The notes below the pieces were generated by a model. That model was given only the letters and a program-made list of their open reading frames with translations, was not told where the DNA came from and did no database searches. Both the position numbers and the translations under genes were made by a program. A stretch of 64,000 nt of DNA from Dugong dugon (lineage: Eukaryota > Chordata > Mammalia > Sirenia > Dugongidae). Where the stretch lies: positions 44,249,501 to 44,313,500 of the forward strand of contig CM057482.1 in the NCBI GenBank assembly GCA_030035585.1, written 5' to 3'. How positions within the stretch are numbered: the first letter of the stretch is position 1; each line of letters opens with the position of its first letter. Positions 43,106-53,781 of the stretch are shown piece by piece.

Positions 43106-43431
43106 TGTTGTAGTCAGTGACGTGGCAACTCTGTGCACAACAGAGAAAACGCTGCCTGGTCTCACAGCGTCCCCATGGTTAGTTGTAGATCACACTATTG
43201 CAACCCACAGGATTTTCATTGATTGATCTTCAGGAAGTAGATCACCAAGCCTTTCTTCCTAGTGCATCCTACTCTGCAAGCGCCACTAAAACCTGTTCAG
43301 CATCATAGCAACATGCAAGTCTCCGCTGACAGACAAGTGATGGCTGCGTATGAGGTGCATTGGCCAGGAGTCAAACCCTGGTCTCCCTCATGGAAGGAGA
43401 GAATTTAAACACTGAACCACCACTGCATTCC
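43106..43431 (-). mobile_element. tRNA-Gly/RTE chimeric SINE-like element
   Basis: The whole unit is bounded by CAGAAGCCAAA (43095-43105) and CAGAAGCTAAA (43432-43442), an 11-bp target duplication with one mismatch, so it integrated as one piece. On the minus strand it reads: five bases, a 71-nt tRNA-Gly-like sequence (43426-43356), ACCT (resembling an added CCA end), then the RTE 5' head (GTCTGTCAGCGGAG...) and a short RTE tail. The tRNA head differs from that of AfroSINE, so this is a separate chimera. Confidence 0.75.
43356..43426 (-). pseudogene. tRNA-Gly-derived sequence (anticodon TCC)
   Basis: The 71-nt minus-strand sequence has the length and layout of a mammalian tRNA-Gly: acceptor 5' arm GCAGTGG against CCAATGC (one mismatch at pair 4-69), A-box TGGTTCAGTGT, an anticodon stem CTCTC/GAGGG with loop CTTCCAT, and B-box GGTTTGACTCC. 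Mutations in the A box and acceptor stem argue against a functional tRNA gene. Its position inside a TSD-bounded element shows it is the head of a retroposon. Confidence 0.7.
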
Positions 43432-43442
43432 CAGAAGCTAAA

Positions 43443-43901
43443 CAGGTGCCAAAAAAGGCTGACAAAAAGATCTCCTTTGAGCATTGTAAGTGGGGGTATG
43501 CAGGGGACAGACAAAGAGTCGAGTTCTCTCAGAAACGTCAACCCCTCTTCATATTCTTGAAGGTCTCCAAACTGATGGAACTTGAACGCTGCACGTGAGT
43601 GCTGACTTTAACCAATAAAGACAGTCAGACACCTCACAGGAAACTATGAACAAGAGTACATCTGGAAATGGATATGACAGATAGAAAACTCCATGCTTTC
43701 TACTGTATGCCCTTTTTTTCTGCTTTAGTCTACTACCATGAGCAGCGTGCACACATTTAAACAACAATTATTCATCATTTTCCTCTTACCATCTTACCTC
43801 TCCTTTCTTCCTTATCCAAGCTTCTGAAAAGTATAGATAAAAGGAGAGATAGATAGATAGATAGATGTAGGTGTCGATATCGGTATAGATATAGACAGAG
43901 A
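43443..43901. repeat. Unique DNA ending in a (GATA)n microsatellite
   Basis: No repeat is recognised until GATAGATAGATAGATAGATG at 43848-43867, followed by imperfect GATA/TATAGA repeats up to the next RTE derivative. Confidence 0.6.
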
Positions 43902-44352
43902 TAACTGCCTTCAAGTTAGCTGATTCATGGTGACTTTATGTACAACAAAACATTGCCAGGTCCTGCACCATCCTCACAATTGTTAGCATATTGAAGTCCA
44001 TCGTTGGGGCTATTGTGCCATTCTGTCTTACTGAGGGTCTCCTTTACCCTCCCTGGCCCTCTACTTCACCAAACATGATGTCCTCCTCCAGCAGTTGATC
44101 CTTCTTGATGACGTGTCCAAAGCAAGTGAGTTGGACAATGCTCTGTTGTAATCCATGGGGTTTTCATTGGCTGATTTTTAGCAGTAGATATCCAGGCCTT
44201 TCTTCCTAGTTTGTCTTAGTCTGGAAGCTCCTCTGAAACCTGTCCACCACAGGTGACTCCGTTGGTATTTGAAATACCAGTGGCATTGCTTCCAGCATCA
44301 TAGAAACATGGAGGCCACCACAGTACAACAAACTGACAGACGGGTGGTAGTC
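43902..44352 (-). mobile_element. Internally deleted RTE1-type element, ~455-bp class
   Basis: Same structure and same internal join (CAAAGCAAGTGAGTTGGACA|ATGCTCTG) as 23478-23932. Tail ACTGCCTTCAAGTTAGCTGA; head end AACTGACAGACGGGTGGTAG. Confidence 0.82.
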
Positions 44353-45226
44353 TCCAAAGTATAGCCGTATTCATTCACTGTCTCCATTTTCTTTCTCTTT
44401 CTCTCAATTTTTTTTATTGACATTTTGTCTTTAAATAAATGTTTAATGCTATCAAATTATAAATGAAAATACACTTTTAAAAAGCAAATAGGATACCCCA
44501 CCCCACCCTAGTTCTGTTTTCCTGAACTCTTTTAACTCTCAGTCTTGCTTTTATGTGTTTACTTCTATAACCCCTAAAAATATCACCTGTACTGCCATAT
44601 TTTTATTTATCTACTTTGAACATTATCTTTTGGCTGGTGTATTTATTTTTTAAATATTCTCCCTTCATTAAAACATAAGCTTAATGAGAGTAAAGCCTAA
44701 GTCTATTATGTTCTTTGTTCTGTCTGTGGAAACATTTTGAGCAACCAGAAGTTATGTTGTTTCTGCTTTCCGTTTTTTTCCCCCAAAGAAGTCGTACAAT
44801 GAAAAGCAAAGATGTTGGTGTTTTCTCATTTGGACTTCTAATAAACTATGAATCTTTTGCCTAAAGTGCTTACTAAACTAATCCTCTCTACTTAAACAGT
44901 CATCATGATCTTCACACTTTTTCCAAAGGAGAAAAATAGAGAAAATGTTATTTTCTCTTTTATTACGTCCATCATAACTGAGATGACTTCATCCTGGCTT
45001 TAAAGTTCATATTTATATGCCTTAATGCATAGAAGAAATAAATAAATTCCTATGACACCAAAGGCCACAATATTTAAGGTTTCAAAAACACTAACTTACA
45101 TTAGTAGGAATTCAAGAACCAGAGAAAATTTTTAATAACTACTTGGATTCAAAAGGAGACTCTGGTCAACTCTCAGCTGTGTGGGTGATTCTATTAGTGA
45201 GACATCAGGAGCTCAGTCTGAGGGCT
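44353..45226. other. Unassigned AT-rich DNA
   Basis: No gene or named repeat. May include decayed LINE sequence around 44380-44660. Confidence 0.35.
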
Positions 45227-45437
45227 TCCTAATCCCTCAGTTTGCCATTTGCTGCTGACCTAAAGGTTGGAGGTTCCAGACTCACCCAGCAGCTCCATGG
45301 AAGAAAGGGCTGGTGATCTGCTTCTATGAAGATTATAGCCAAGAAAACCCTACGAAACAGTTCTATTCGGTAACACATAGGGTCACCATGAATCAGAATC
45401 AACTTGACAGCAAAGGGTTTGGATTTTTGGTTTTTCA
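45227..45437 (+). mobile_element. AfroSINE, diverged, long subfamily
   Basis: Sense copy: CTGCTGACCTAAAGGTTGG, GGAGGTTCCAGACTCACCC, TCTATGAAGATTATAGCCAA and GAATCAACTTGACAGCAAAG then a T-rich tail. The extreme 5' end is degraded. Confidence 0.8.
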
Positions 45438-46330
45438 CTCTTGCACATTCTGAAGATGTAAAACTCAGAAACCAGCCAGTACATCATTGTTCATCTTTCA
45501 CATCTCCCTAATCTCCTTCCCTCCAGGACACACTTAGCAGAGACAGCATACACCTGCACTCACCTGCACCCCATACACACTCAGGTACATGCAACACCCA
45601 GAAAATACATGTACATCATACATGTTTTGTTTTGTTGATAGCTAAGAGAACAAACAAGCCGGTAAACAAGAATACACACACCCACACAAACATGCACACA
45701 CATCTATGTACAGATCATGACTCCACAGAATTTGTGGCTTTAATGAGGGAAACCACAATCTGTGGAATATAATTGAACGAAGGAAGCAGTTGAATTGGAA
45801 TGGGTTGTTTACCTCGTGAAAGTGGTAAACGCAATGGTTGACCCATGATTATATATGGCATATATAGTTCCTGCCCCTATCTTTCTTACTAAGAAAACCA
45901 GTTCTGTTAGTTCACGTATGCAAATTCACACGTCCAAATTATTTACAGTGATATAAAAAAGTAAGAAAACAACAGACATATCCAACAACAAGGTGTATTT
46001 GTGGTGTATCCTTATGATGAAACACTCAACAGCCAAAAATGACATTATAGAATCTTTTTTTTTTTTTTTTAATTAAGAGAATACTGATGGTACATTGTTA
46101 AGAGAGAAAGGGAACATAAAAAAAAGCGTATTCCACATGATTTCTGTTTTGTTAAACAATAATAATACGTAGTATTTATATAGACAGCAAAACATAATAC
46201 CTGCATGGTAGGATTCAAGGGATTGTTTTTCTCTTTTTGTGTATGTTCCAGATATTCTCTGATGAACTTATATATTTTTTAATCTGAAAGATATTACTAA
46301 AGAAAAAAATTGTAAATATGCATGAAGAAG
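45438..46330 (+). mobile_element. Unique DNA followed by an old L1M 3' end
   Basis: To about 45940 no repeat is recognised. The rest follows the 3' end of old L1s (GTGGTGTATCCTTATGATGA, CAACAGCCAAAAATGACATT, GGTACATTGTTAAGAGAGAA, TGTTCCAGATATTCTCTGAT). A 16-T run at about 46057 interrupts it. Confidence 0.45.
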
Positions 46331-47334
46331 GCTAATGGCCCATTAGGAGGAAGGGTAAGTGCTACATGGAAAATGTCAGCATGATGGGAAGAGGCTGGGT
46401 GAAGACTTCCCTTTATATTTTTGGAATAAAGCCAGCAGGGTCCTCTAGTTGAAATTATGGCCAGATTTTAAGAGCACCTGATTCTTTTCCATCTCTCTTC
46501 CTTCCTAGACTGCAGCTGTCTTCAAGCAACCTACAAGTAATTAAAATGTGGTACATGGACAAGCTTCCCCATTTTGATAAATACGTGTTGATAAAAGGCA
46601 AACAGAGAAATGAGTATGTATTTCTTGTGAAAATAACCTCCACCAAATATGCCCTAGTTTTTCCTTGTAAGTTCACATTTGTAGTAGATTGCTAATATAT
46701 TTTTGATTAAGAACAATACTTGCATCATATATCATTCACTTAAAAGGAAAAAATAAAATTGGGTCTGGAAGGCGAAGTCGTATAGAAACCTTGCCCTTGG
46801 CTCACCGTGAGTTACACAGCCGTGATCTCCAACTCAGCTATGCTCTGAAAGCTGAATCAAGCACAGTGATTTCCAACACATTTGGAATCCCAACACCTCC
46901 AAATGAGTCACGATTTTAGCCTAAGAATTCTCTGTAAAATCTCTGTCCCCAAATTACAAAGATAAAGATGTCTTTGATGTAATGGCTAAGTTCACCTTGA
47001 CCAAACACATCCTAAATATAAAGATTTACAAATTCTGGGGTAGTTGGGTTGGTGAGAATGGGAAACGAAGAGAATATTTTTTAGTGTAACAAGATTTTAA
47101 ATGGAAATCTCAGCTGAAGCACCAAGACAATAGACGATACCACCTTCCAAATGAGGAATCAGATTTAAATGCAACATTTTAAAGAAGGTAGCTAAAAACT
47201 GGTTGTGAGACTATTTAATACCTCACGTACACTGAGAGTATAAAAGGACCTGCAGTGTCTTTGAATGACAGATAAAACACAGGACATCCAATTAACTTTG
47301 ACTTTCAGATAAGCAAGGATTAATTTTTTTCAGT
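46331..47334. other. Unique non-coding DNA
   Basis: No gene or repeat is recognised. The part at 47080-47280 has balanced composition without low complexity. Confidence 0.4.
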
Positions 47335-47545
47335 GACCAATCCCTGGAGAAGTACCTCATGCTTGGTAAAGTAGAGGGTCAGCCCAAAAGAGAAAGAATC
47401 TCAACAAGATGGATTGACACATTGGCTGCAACAATGGGCCCAAACATAACAATGATTGTGAGGATGGCATAGGACTGGGCAATATTTCTTTCTTTTGTAC
47501 ATAGGGTCACTATGAGTAGGAACTGACTCGACGGCACCTAACAAC
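47335..47545 (+). mobile_element. RTE1-type LINE, 3' end fragment
   Basis: 5'-truncated copy from CCAATCCCTGGAGAAGTACC through GGATTGACACATTGGCTGCA to GACTCGACGGCACCTAACAA. No open frame. Confidence 0.85.
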
Positions 47546-48581
47546 ATTCTTTTTTAGTATAAGTATCTCCCAAATATTTCATGGGATATGCTTGATACTA
47601 TTTTTTAACATGTTCATCTGAAATTCAAAGTCAACAGACATCTTTTTTTTTTTCCTAACTTTGGCAACCCTACATCACCACCACCTGGGAAAAAGGGCTT
47701 CAACAACTCCCCTCAGGCAGCTTAAATTGTGTGATTTGGGGGCCACAGTATGCTGGCTGGCTTCTCTGATGGCAGAACGTGGGAGCAGCTGCAGCTGCAT
47801 CGGCACAGGCTTACACTATCAGAGATTGTCAGGAAAATGAACGCTTCAGTGTTTCCTATGGACCAGATGTGAGCCAAGAGGATAACCTGGAGGAGCAGGG
47901 AACTTCAACAGAAGGAGGCTGTGAAAAAGTCACAAGTGAAGAAGAAGAAGAGGAAGAAGAAGTCTCTGAATAAAAGTGTTGGTTTTAAATATAAGCCAAC
48001 ATCAGAGAGTACAGAAGCTTGATCACTGGGACAGGGCCAGTCAAGTAAGAAGTTTCTGGGTACGCTGTTTGCTTTAACTCTTGTCTTTGCTGGCTACTTC
48101 AATCCTGAAGTGTTCAGAATCCATTCTGAACAAGATGGGGAAGGAAGTGTAGAAACCTCAGGTGGGAAAAAAAGGAAGTCAACCAAGCCTCCTTTTCCCA
48201 TGCTCAGTTGCCAGGATTGGAAGAGGAGAATAATTTTGAACAAAAATTATTATTAATAATAGGACTAGACATTCAAATTACTAAATAGGGGCAGTGTCTT
48301 GTGACAGTAAATGACTGGAGAACCTAAGTGTGATAAGAAAGATCATGGGTCCAACATGAGTTGATTATTCAGAGTAGCCTTAAAGGTAAATGAAGGACAA
48401 AAAGAGCTGTTTGACAACCATTTCCAGTGAGCCCTGCTTGTTGAATGTGATGGTCATGTCTATTTTTAGTAAGGCTCACATGTATCATAAGAAAAATATG
48501 ATTAAATTTAAGGCTCTAACTGAGGTACCCATTGATTTCTTGAAATGTTCTAGGTTTCAGTGACATAGGTAATATACTGTT
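47546..48581. other. Unique DNA with a possible retropseudogene fragment
   Basis: A frame at 47779-47973 (64 codons) starts with GAAAAASAQAYTIRDCQE and ends in an acidic SEEEEEEEEVSE tail before TAA. The codon texture is more gene-like than the neighbourhood and the stop is followed by 3'UTR-like sequence. I do not recognise the parent protein. It might be a processed-pseudogene fragment or chance. The remainder has no recognised feature. Confidence 0.3.
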
Positions 48582-48997
48582 ATAGATTGAATTGTGTGCC
48601 CCAAAAAAGATACATGAAAGTTTTAACCCCTGTAGCTATAAATATGACCCTGTTTGGCAACAGAGTTTTTTTTTGTCATGTTAATCAGGTCATTCCAAAG
48701 TAGGGCAGTCCTAAACCTAAACCTCTCTAAGTGGTATCCCTTGAACAGAGTAGAATAGACATGGGCATGCATGCAGGGGGAAGACAGACACTATGTGAGG
48801 ACTCTTTTACAAGCAGAGAAGTGCCAAAAATCACCTGTAGTCACCAGAAACTAGGAGAGCAGCCCACAGAAGGAACTGCCACAGCAGAAACCCTGATTTG
48901 GACTTCTAGCCTCCAGAACTGTGAGAAAATAAATTTCTGTCCTTTAAAGACACTCACTTGTGGTATTTTTTGTTACAACAGCACTAGGTAACTAAGA
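48582..48997 (+). mobile_element. MaLR/MLT1-type solo LTR
   Basis: TGTTATAGATTGAATTGTGTG at the start, TTTTAACCCCTGTAGCTATA, CTTCTAGCCTCCAGAACTGT, GAGAAAATAAATTTCTGTCC (AATAAA) and TGTTACAACAGCACTAGGTA at the end. Solo LTR, no internal region. Confidence 0.75.
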
Positions 48998-49179
48998 CAT
49001 ACACCAAAGAAAGGATTGCTGCATAAATCTCAAACTGAGAAGACTGAACTCTTTGCTGTTAGTGTAACTATTTGTTTTCAGAATAAATGTCATTGACTTC
49101 AGGAAGAGTTGCCACCCCAATCTATACCCAGGAGGTTGACAGGAAAGGAACCAAATGCTCTGTGGTTCTACACTATGTA

Positions 49180-49330
49180 CGTCTTATCTCAATTAATCCC
49201 TACAACAACCCTTGGAGCTAGGATTATTCCCAATTTACAGTTGTAAAAACTGATATTTAGAGCAGTATCCCAGTTAGTAAGGGGGGGACCCAAGATTCAA
49301 GATGAGGGCTCTGCTCACCTTTCCTGCCTT
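49180..49330 (-). mobile_element. MIR remnant
   Basis: Antisense MIR word order: TCTCAATTAATCCCTACAAC, AGGATTATTCCCAATTTACA, AAACTGATATTTAGAGCAGT, then CCCAGTTAGTAAG. Diverged. Confidence 0.55.
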
Positions 49331-50599
49331 CCTGACTTCATCAGCCATAAGAACACACCACTGTGGCCTGAGCACCACTCTCCATGGGTAAGCTGGTGAG
49401 GCTCTCCGATCACAACTGTCCACCAGCCACTGACCCAAGGAGACTGACCCTTAGAAATTCTGCCTCCTAAAACTCATCTCCTGCTAACCCAGTCAACCTG
49501 TGCACTCTGGTCTGCCACTCTGGTCTGCCCATCCCAGCCCCTCCCACCCTGCCAAGAGGCCCTCACACATAATATGCCACAGCACATGGCAGAGTGAAGT
49601 GCAAAGTCTCCTCTGAGCTCTGGATCTCGAACCCTAGGAGCAATGGCCAATATCTAAATATATCCAGCTCACCTGCTAGCCAGAAGGCTGCAGTGGTAGC
49701 CGAGGTCTAAATATTTTGTGGGCCTTGGTTTCCTTCTCTGAGAATGAGGTAGTCGGGCTCTATGTTCTCAAAGGTCCCTTCCTGTCAGACAGTCTAGGGC
49801 TATTCCTCCTCAGAGAATTGGAGAGATCACCTTATATTTCAATGGAAATAATCAAACCCAAAACCCACCTCTAAGCCACCTGATCTTTCCGGTAGGGGAA
49901 TAGCCAAGAACAGGAAGATTTTCCAAGACTCTCTCCTCAGGTCTTCCTAGAGGTCAAGAGAGGCCTGGGTCACTTTAATTTTTCAAGGTTTCCAGTAAAT
50001 TTTAAAAACTGAGAAAGGCCAAAAGAGTTATAAAAAAAAATGATGATAAACCTTAATCATTTAATAATTAAGTAAAATGATGAATGTTTTTGTCTCTGAA
50101 CCTTATCACAATGTCTGACTGTAGGTACACCTACCTTCCTTGGAAATGGCATCACAAGTCTGAAGTTGAGGCCCTACCAGGATGATAGATCATACTAAAT
50201 GGCTCTCCTGCTCTTGCCCCACAATGGGTCTTGCCCCTGAGTTCCTCTGTAATACTTATTAAAATATTTTAGGTTATTTTGCCAGTTCTCAAGATGAAAA
50301 TCCCATCTGTCCTCTAGCTATTTCTCAATTCCCCAACTAGTGTATTCTGAAGTTGAAATATCTGGATTGCCAATAGACTCTTTCTCTTTCATCATTGACC
50401 ATAATTCATCCTACTGAGCCCAGAAAGCATAGCATCTGGTTTTCAGTCCCTGACAAAGGCTGATTTTTCCTAGACTCAGAGACCATCATCCAAGACTAAG
50501 GTGAAACCAAAATAATGGGCCAGATTCATAGTAAACCCTGAGACCTGCAGGGATGTAAAAGGAGTGGTTTGAATTATGACAACAGCTATAATAATTAGG
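49331..50599. other. Unique non-coding DNA
   Basis: No gene or repeat is recognised in about 1.3 kb. GC-richer around 49370-49600, otherwise AT-rich. Confidence 0.45.
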
Positions 50600-50800
50600 C
50601 CAGTGAACATGTACAATGGTTATGCACATACATTTTGGAATTGGAAAAACTTGAGCTCAATCCCTACCTGTGAGGTATATGTAAACATTCCCATTTTACT
50701 AATCACCTTTTGTCTACCACAAAGAGTTGCTGTGAGAGTTAAAGATAATCTGGCACTGTGCCTGGTGTGTTGAAAGCACCCAACAAATTCGGTCATTGAT
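50600..50800 (+). mobile_element. MIR remnant
   Basis: Sense MIR order: ACAATGGTTATGCACATACA, TGGAAAAACTTGAGCTCAAT, GTTGCTGTGAGAGTTAAAGA, CTGGCACTGTGCCTGGTGTG, GTTGAAAGCACCCAAC. Confidence 0.55.
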
Positions 50801-50828
50801 TCTCTTGTCATTGATAGTACTGGCAATA

Positions 50829-51715
50829 ATAGAAAAGCCATGGTATTTTCAGTCTCTCATATGCATGAGAAAGCTGGATAATGAATAAAGAAGACTGAAG
50901 AATTAATGCCTTTGAATTATGGTGTCGGTGAAGAATATCCTTTCAAGACCCAATTATTTTCTGCTTTGAATTTTTTGTTGATACCATGTGTTTTCATTAA
51001 TGGAAGTATGTTGAATCATTGAGTGTTGTTCAATTTTTGGTAGGTAGTATGACTTTTTTTCTTGCCCCCACCCCCCACAAACGTACCCTTAGAGTCCAGA
51101 GAGACATGTGCTGTCCCACTAATTATACCCCCAGAGTCCCCTTATGTCCAACTTTCAAAATTTTTATTTTTCCTACCATAAGGGCACATACATCATACAA
51201 CACCCTACAGAAACAGTAATTTGCAACACATGCCCGTTTTTTTTCAGTTTCAAACAGCCACAAAGGCCCCTCCTTGCAGCAGCATGCACTGTCAGTGGGA
51301 AAGCAGATTCCCAATGAACCTGAGAGGAAATAAATGTTGGTGGGAAACCATATATCCCACCGGTCATGAAAAGGATATTGAATATACCATGGACTGCCAG
51401 AAAAATGAACAAATCTGTCTTGGAAGAAGTATAACCAGAATGCTCCATAGAAGTGAGGATGGCGAGACTTCAGCTTATATACTTTGGACAGGTTATCAGG
51501 AGGGACAAACCCCTGGAAAAGGACATTATGCTTGGTAAAGAACAGGGTCAGCGAAAAAGAGGAAGAAACTCAATAAGTTGGATTGACACAGTGGCTACAA
51601 CAATGGGCTGAAACATAATAATTGTGAGGATAGTGCTAGACCGGGCAGCATTTCATTCTATTGTACATAGGGTCACTGTGAGTCAGAACTGAATCAACAG
51701 CACCTAACAACAACA
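50829..51715 (+). mobile_element. RTE1-type LINE 3' fragment split by a DNA transposon
   Basis: RTE sequence runs from about 50834 (GCCATGGTATTTTCAGTCTC) to 50938, is interrupted by 436 bp, and resumes at 51375 with ATATTGAATATACCATGGAC through to CACCTAACAACAACAG at 51715. The undisrupted homologue is visible at 28770-28800 in this window, which fixes the insertion point. The remaining coding frame is broken. Confidence 0.9.
50939..51374 (-). mobile_element. Palindrome-rich non-autonomous DNA transposon, copy 2
   Basis: The 436-bp insert begins CCTTTCAAGACCC and ends TCATGAAAAGG, giving imperfect inverted ends CCTTTTCA/CCTTTCAA. It is flanked by a 4-bp duplication ATAT (50935-50938 and 51375-51378) present once in undisrupted RTE copies. 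The minus strand aligns with 22093-22550 over nearly its whole length, including ACCTACCAAAAATT and CATGGTATCAACAAAAAATT. A hairpin lies near the 51374 end (arms 51339-51345 and 51355-51361). No transposase is encoded; the superfamily is unresolved. Confidence 0.85.
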
Positions 51716-52139
51716 GCAGTAATAGAGATGAAAAAAAAAGAAAGAAAGAAAGAAACTATGATTGGGCATTTGTCTTCCATCAGTTTATGTATAAGTAGAC
51801 AGACAAGACTCACATACAAAAAATTAGAGAAAGTCAGAGTATAATAACAGACTGCCAATGATCTTCGTAGAAACATTAAAAAAGAGAGTCCCCAGAAGGG
51901 TTCAAAGTGGCTGAGAACATTTTGAGAAAGATGACAAAACGTAAAGGATGAGCAGACATTGGATGAACACAGAAGAGTTGGGAAGGAAGTGCCTGGCATG
52001 AGCAGAGGCTAGAAGGCTGGAAGGAGCCCAGGATGCCTGGAGGGGACAGAGTCATGGGAAATGAATCCACAAGCCAGGTATCACCATGCTCATGAATGCC
52101 AGTCCAAGAGGCAAGAACTTGGTAGCCGAGTCAGCAAGG
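51716..52139. other. Unassigned DNA with (AAAG)n
   Basis: A short AAAG microsatellite at about 51731-51755 follows the RTE tail. The rest is purine-rich, possibly old LINE sequence, with no gene. Confidence 0.4.
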
Positions 52140-53190
52140 AGCCCTATCTGGCTGCCAGTGATATCTATTATTTATTCATTTATGTGTTAATTCAACAGAC
52201 ATGGGTCTCTAGCATGTGCCAGGCCCTGTGCTGATGTATCCAGGCAGTGAAATCAGGTCCCCTGCATGTGGCAGCTCAGCCCCAGAAGTGGTACAGTGTG
52301 CACCAGCTCCTGTAATCCATACTTTTCTGTGGCTTCTCTAATACCACAACCATCTCAAGTCCTTTGAGTCTTCCCCTTGATTAGCTATTTCCTCCCCCAT
52401 CTAAAAGACTTATTGTGGTTGTTTGTTAGTTGCCCTTCAGTGGATTCTGACTCACAGTGACCCCATATGTGCAGAGTAGAACAGAGTTTTCAAGGCTGTG
52501 AACTTTGGAAGCAGATTGCCAAGCCTGTCTTCTGAGGCACCTCTGGGTGGGTTCAGACTGCCAACCTTCTGGCTAGTAGGCTAGTGCTTAATTGTTTGCA
52601 CCACCAGTGACTTAAAAGACTTATTAAAGCATGTTTATTTTTAACTGTATTAAAAGAGAGCTGTCACAGCTGTGGCTGTAGGTGTAACCACATTAAGATA
52701 GAGCACACAAGTCCTTTGCTGCTCCCTGCCTGGTGCTCTTCTATTTTCTGTCTACTCAGTGAGCTTCTCTCCTTCAAAACCCAAGTCAGACAGCATATGC
52801 TTTGGGGGATTTTCCCTGTTGCCCCCACATCCCTTAAAGAAATCCGTTCTTCTGCTGTTCTCTGTAGAACATTCTGTAAATTGCTTATGGAGAGCAGCCT
52901 CCAGCCTCCAGTCAGTAAGAAGATAAAGCTCAGTTGCTTTTTGATAAGGTATTTGAGGAGGTGATATTTATGCTGAGACCTAAAGAATAAAAAGGAGCCA
53001 GTCATTCAAAGAGCCTAGGGGAGAACATTCTAGCAGAAGGAAAAGGGCAAGTGTCCCGCTGCAGAAGGGAGCCTGAGATGGTCTAGGGGCTTATCAAAGC
53101 CTTGTAACCAGAAATGAATGAAAAAGAACTGGAGCCCCATAAAATGAGGATGAGGAGAGAGATGGGGCCAAATCCTTCAACGTCTTTAGA
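52140..53190 (-). mobile_element. L2-like remnant split by an AfroSINE
   Basis: The plus strand starts with the antisense L2 3' end (TTTATTCATTTATGTGTTAA, GCATGTGCCAGGCCCTGTGC). After the SINE it contains TTTGAGGAGGTGATATTTAT, GCTGAGACCTAAAGAATAAA and GAGAACATTCTAGCAGAAGG, typical of old L2-type antisense sequence. A middle part (52716-52880) reads like a sense-orientation segment, so the block may be rearranged or a mixture of fragments. Confidence 0.45.
52415..52612 (-). mobile_element. AfroSINE, CACAGCC/GCACACATGG subfamily, perfect TSD
   Basis: Antisense copy bounded by the 13-bp duplication TAAAAGACTTATT at 52402-52414 and 52613-52625. Landmarks on the plus strand: GTTTGTTAGTTGCCCTTCAG, CATATGTGCAGAGTAGAAC, GAGGCACCTCTGGGTGGGTT and CACCAGTGACT. 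Confidence 0.92.
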
Positions 53191-53414
53191 GCAACATATT
53201 GCGTTTGTATCTTACTCATAATGTAACAGGAGCCCAGATCTTGGTTTGTTTTGTTTTTAACACTATTCTTCAACAAAGGGGAGCAGCGTTCCATGGAGAA
53301 ATGGCTAATTACAGGGCTAGGGCAGGGAAGATACAAGATGAACCTAGAACATTTGTAGTGCCAGAAAATAAAGAAAGACTTTAAAGACAAAATGATGTGC
53401 GGGGGCAGGGGGGT

Positions 53415-53748
53415 GGGGGATGATCAAAGGGACACAGGTGCTAACTTAAAGAGCTCTTAGTTATGAAAAATTGAAACAATTTGAGCAACAAAATAAAATT
53501 TAAAAAACATAATTTTAAACTATAACCTAAATAATAAAATAAGCATCTGTGAGTCCATATTGATATAAATAAATAATTGAATAAATACATAAAAGAGAGG
53601 AGACAAATGTCTAGTCATAAAGAAGAATTCCAAATTGTGTAGATACTCCCCTCTCAAGGAGGTGGAGCTAAATTCACTACCTATTGAATGTGGGTCACCA
53701 TGAGTCGTGATCAGCTCATTGATAACCGGTATGTTTTTGTTTTTGTTT

Positions 53749-53781
<33 letters not shown>

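Noticed and set aside
43356..43426. Functional tRNA-Gly gene
   Set aside because: Acceptor-stem mismatch, altered A box and location inside a TSD-bounded retroposon show that it is tRNA-derived, not a gene.
24731..48997. A full endogenous retrovirus associated with the MLT1-type LTRs at 24731, 42132 and 48582
   Set aside because: All three are in the same orientation but are diverged, 6-17 kb apart and without gag/pol sequence between them; they are solo LTRs.
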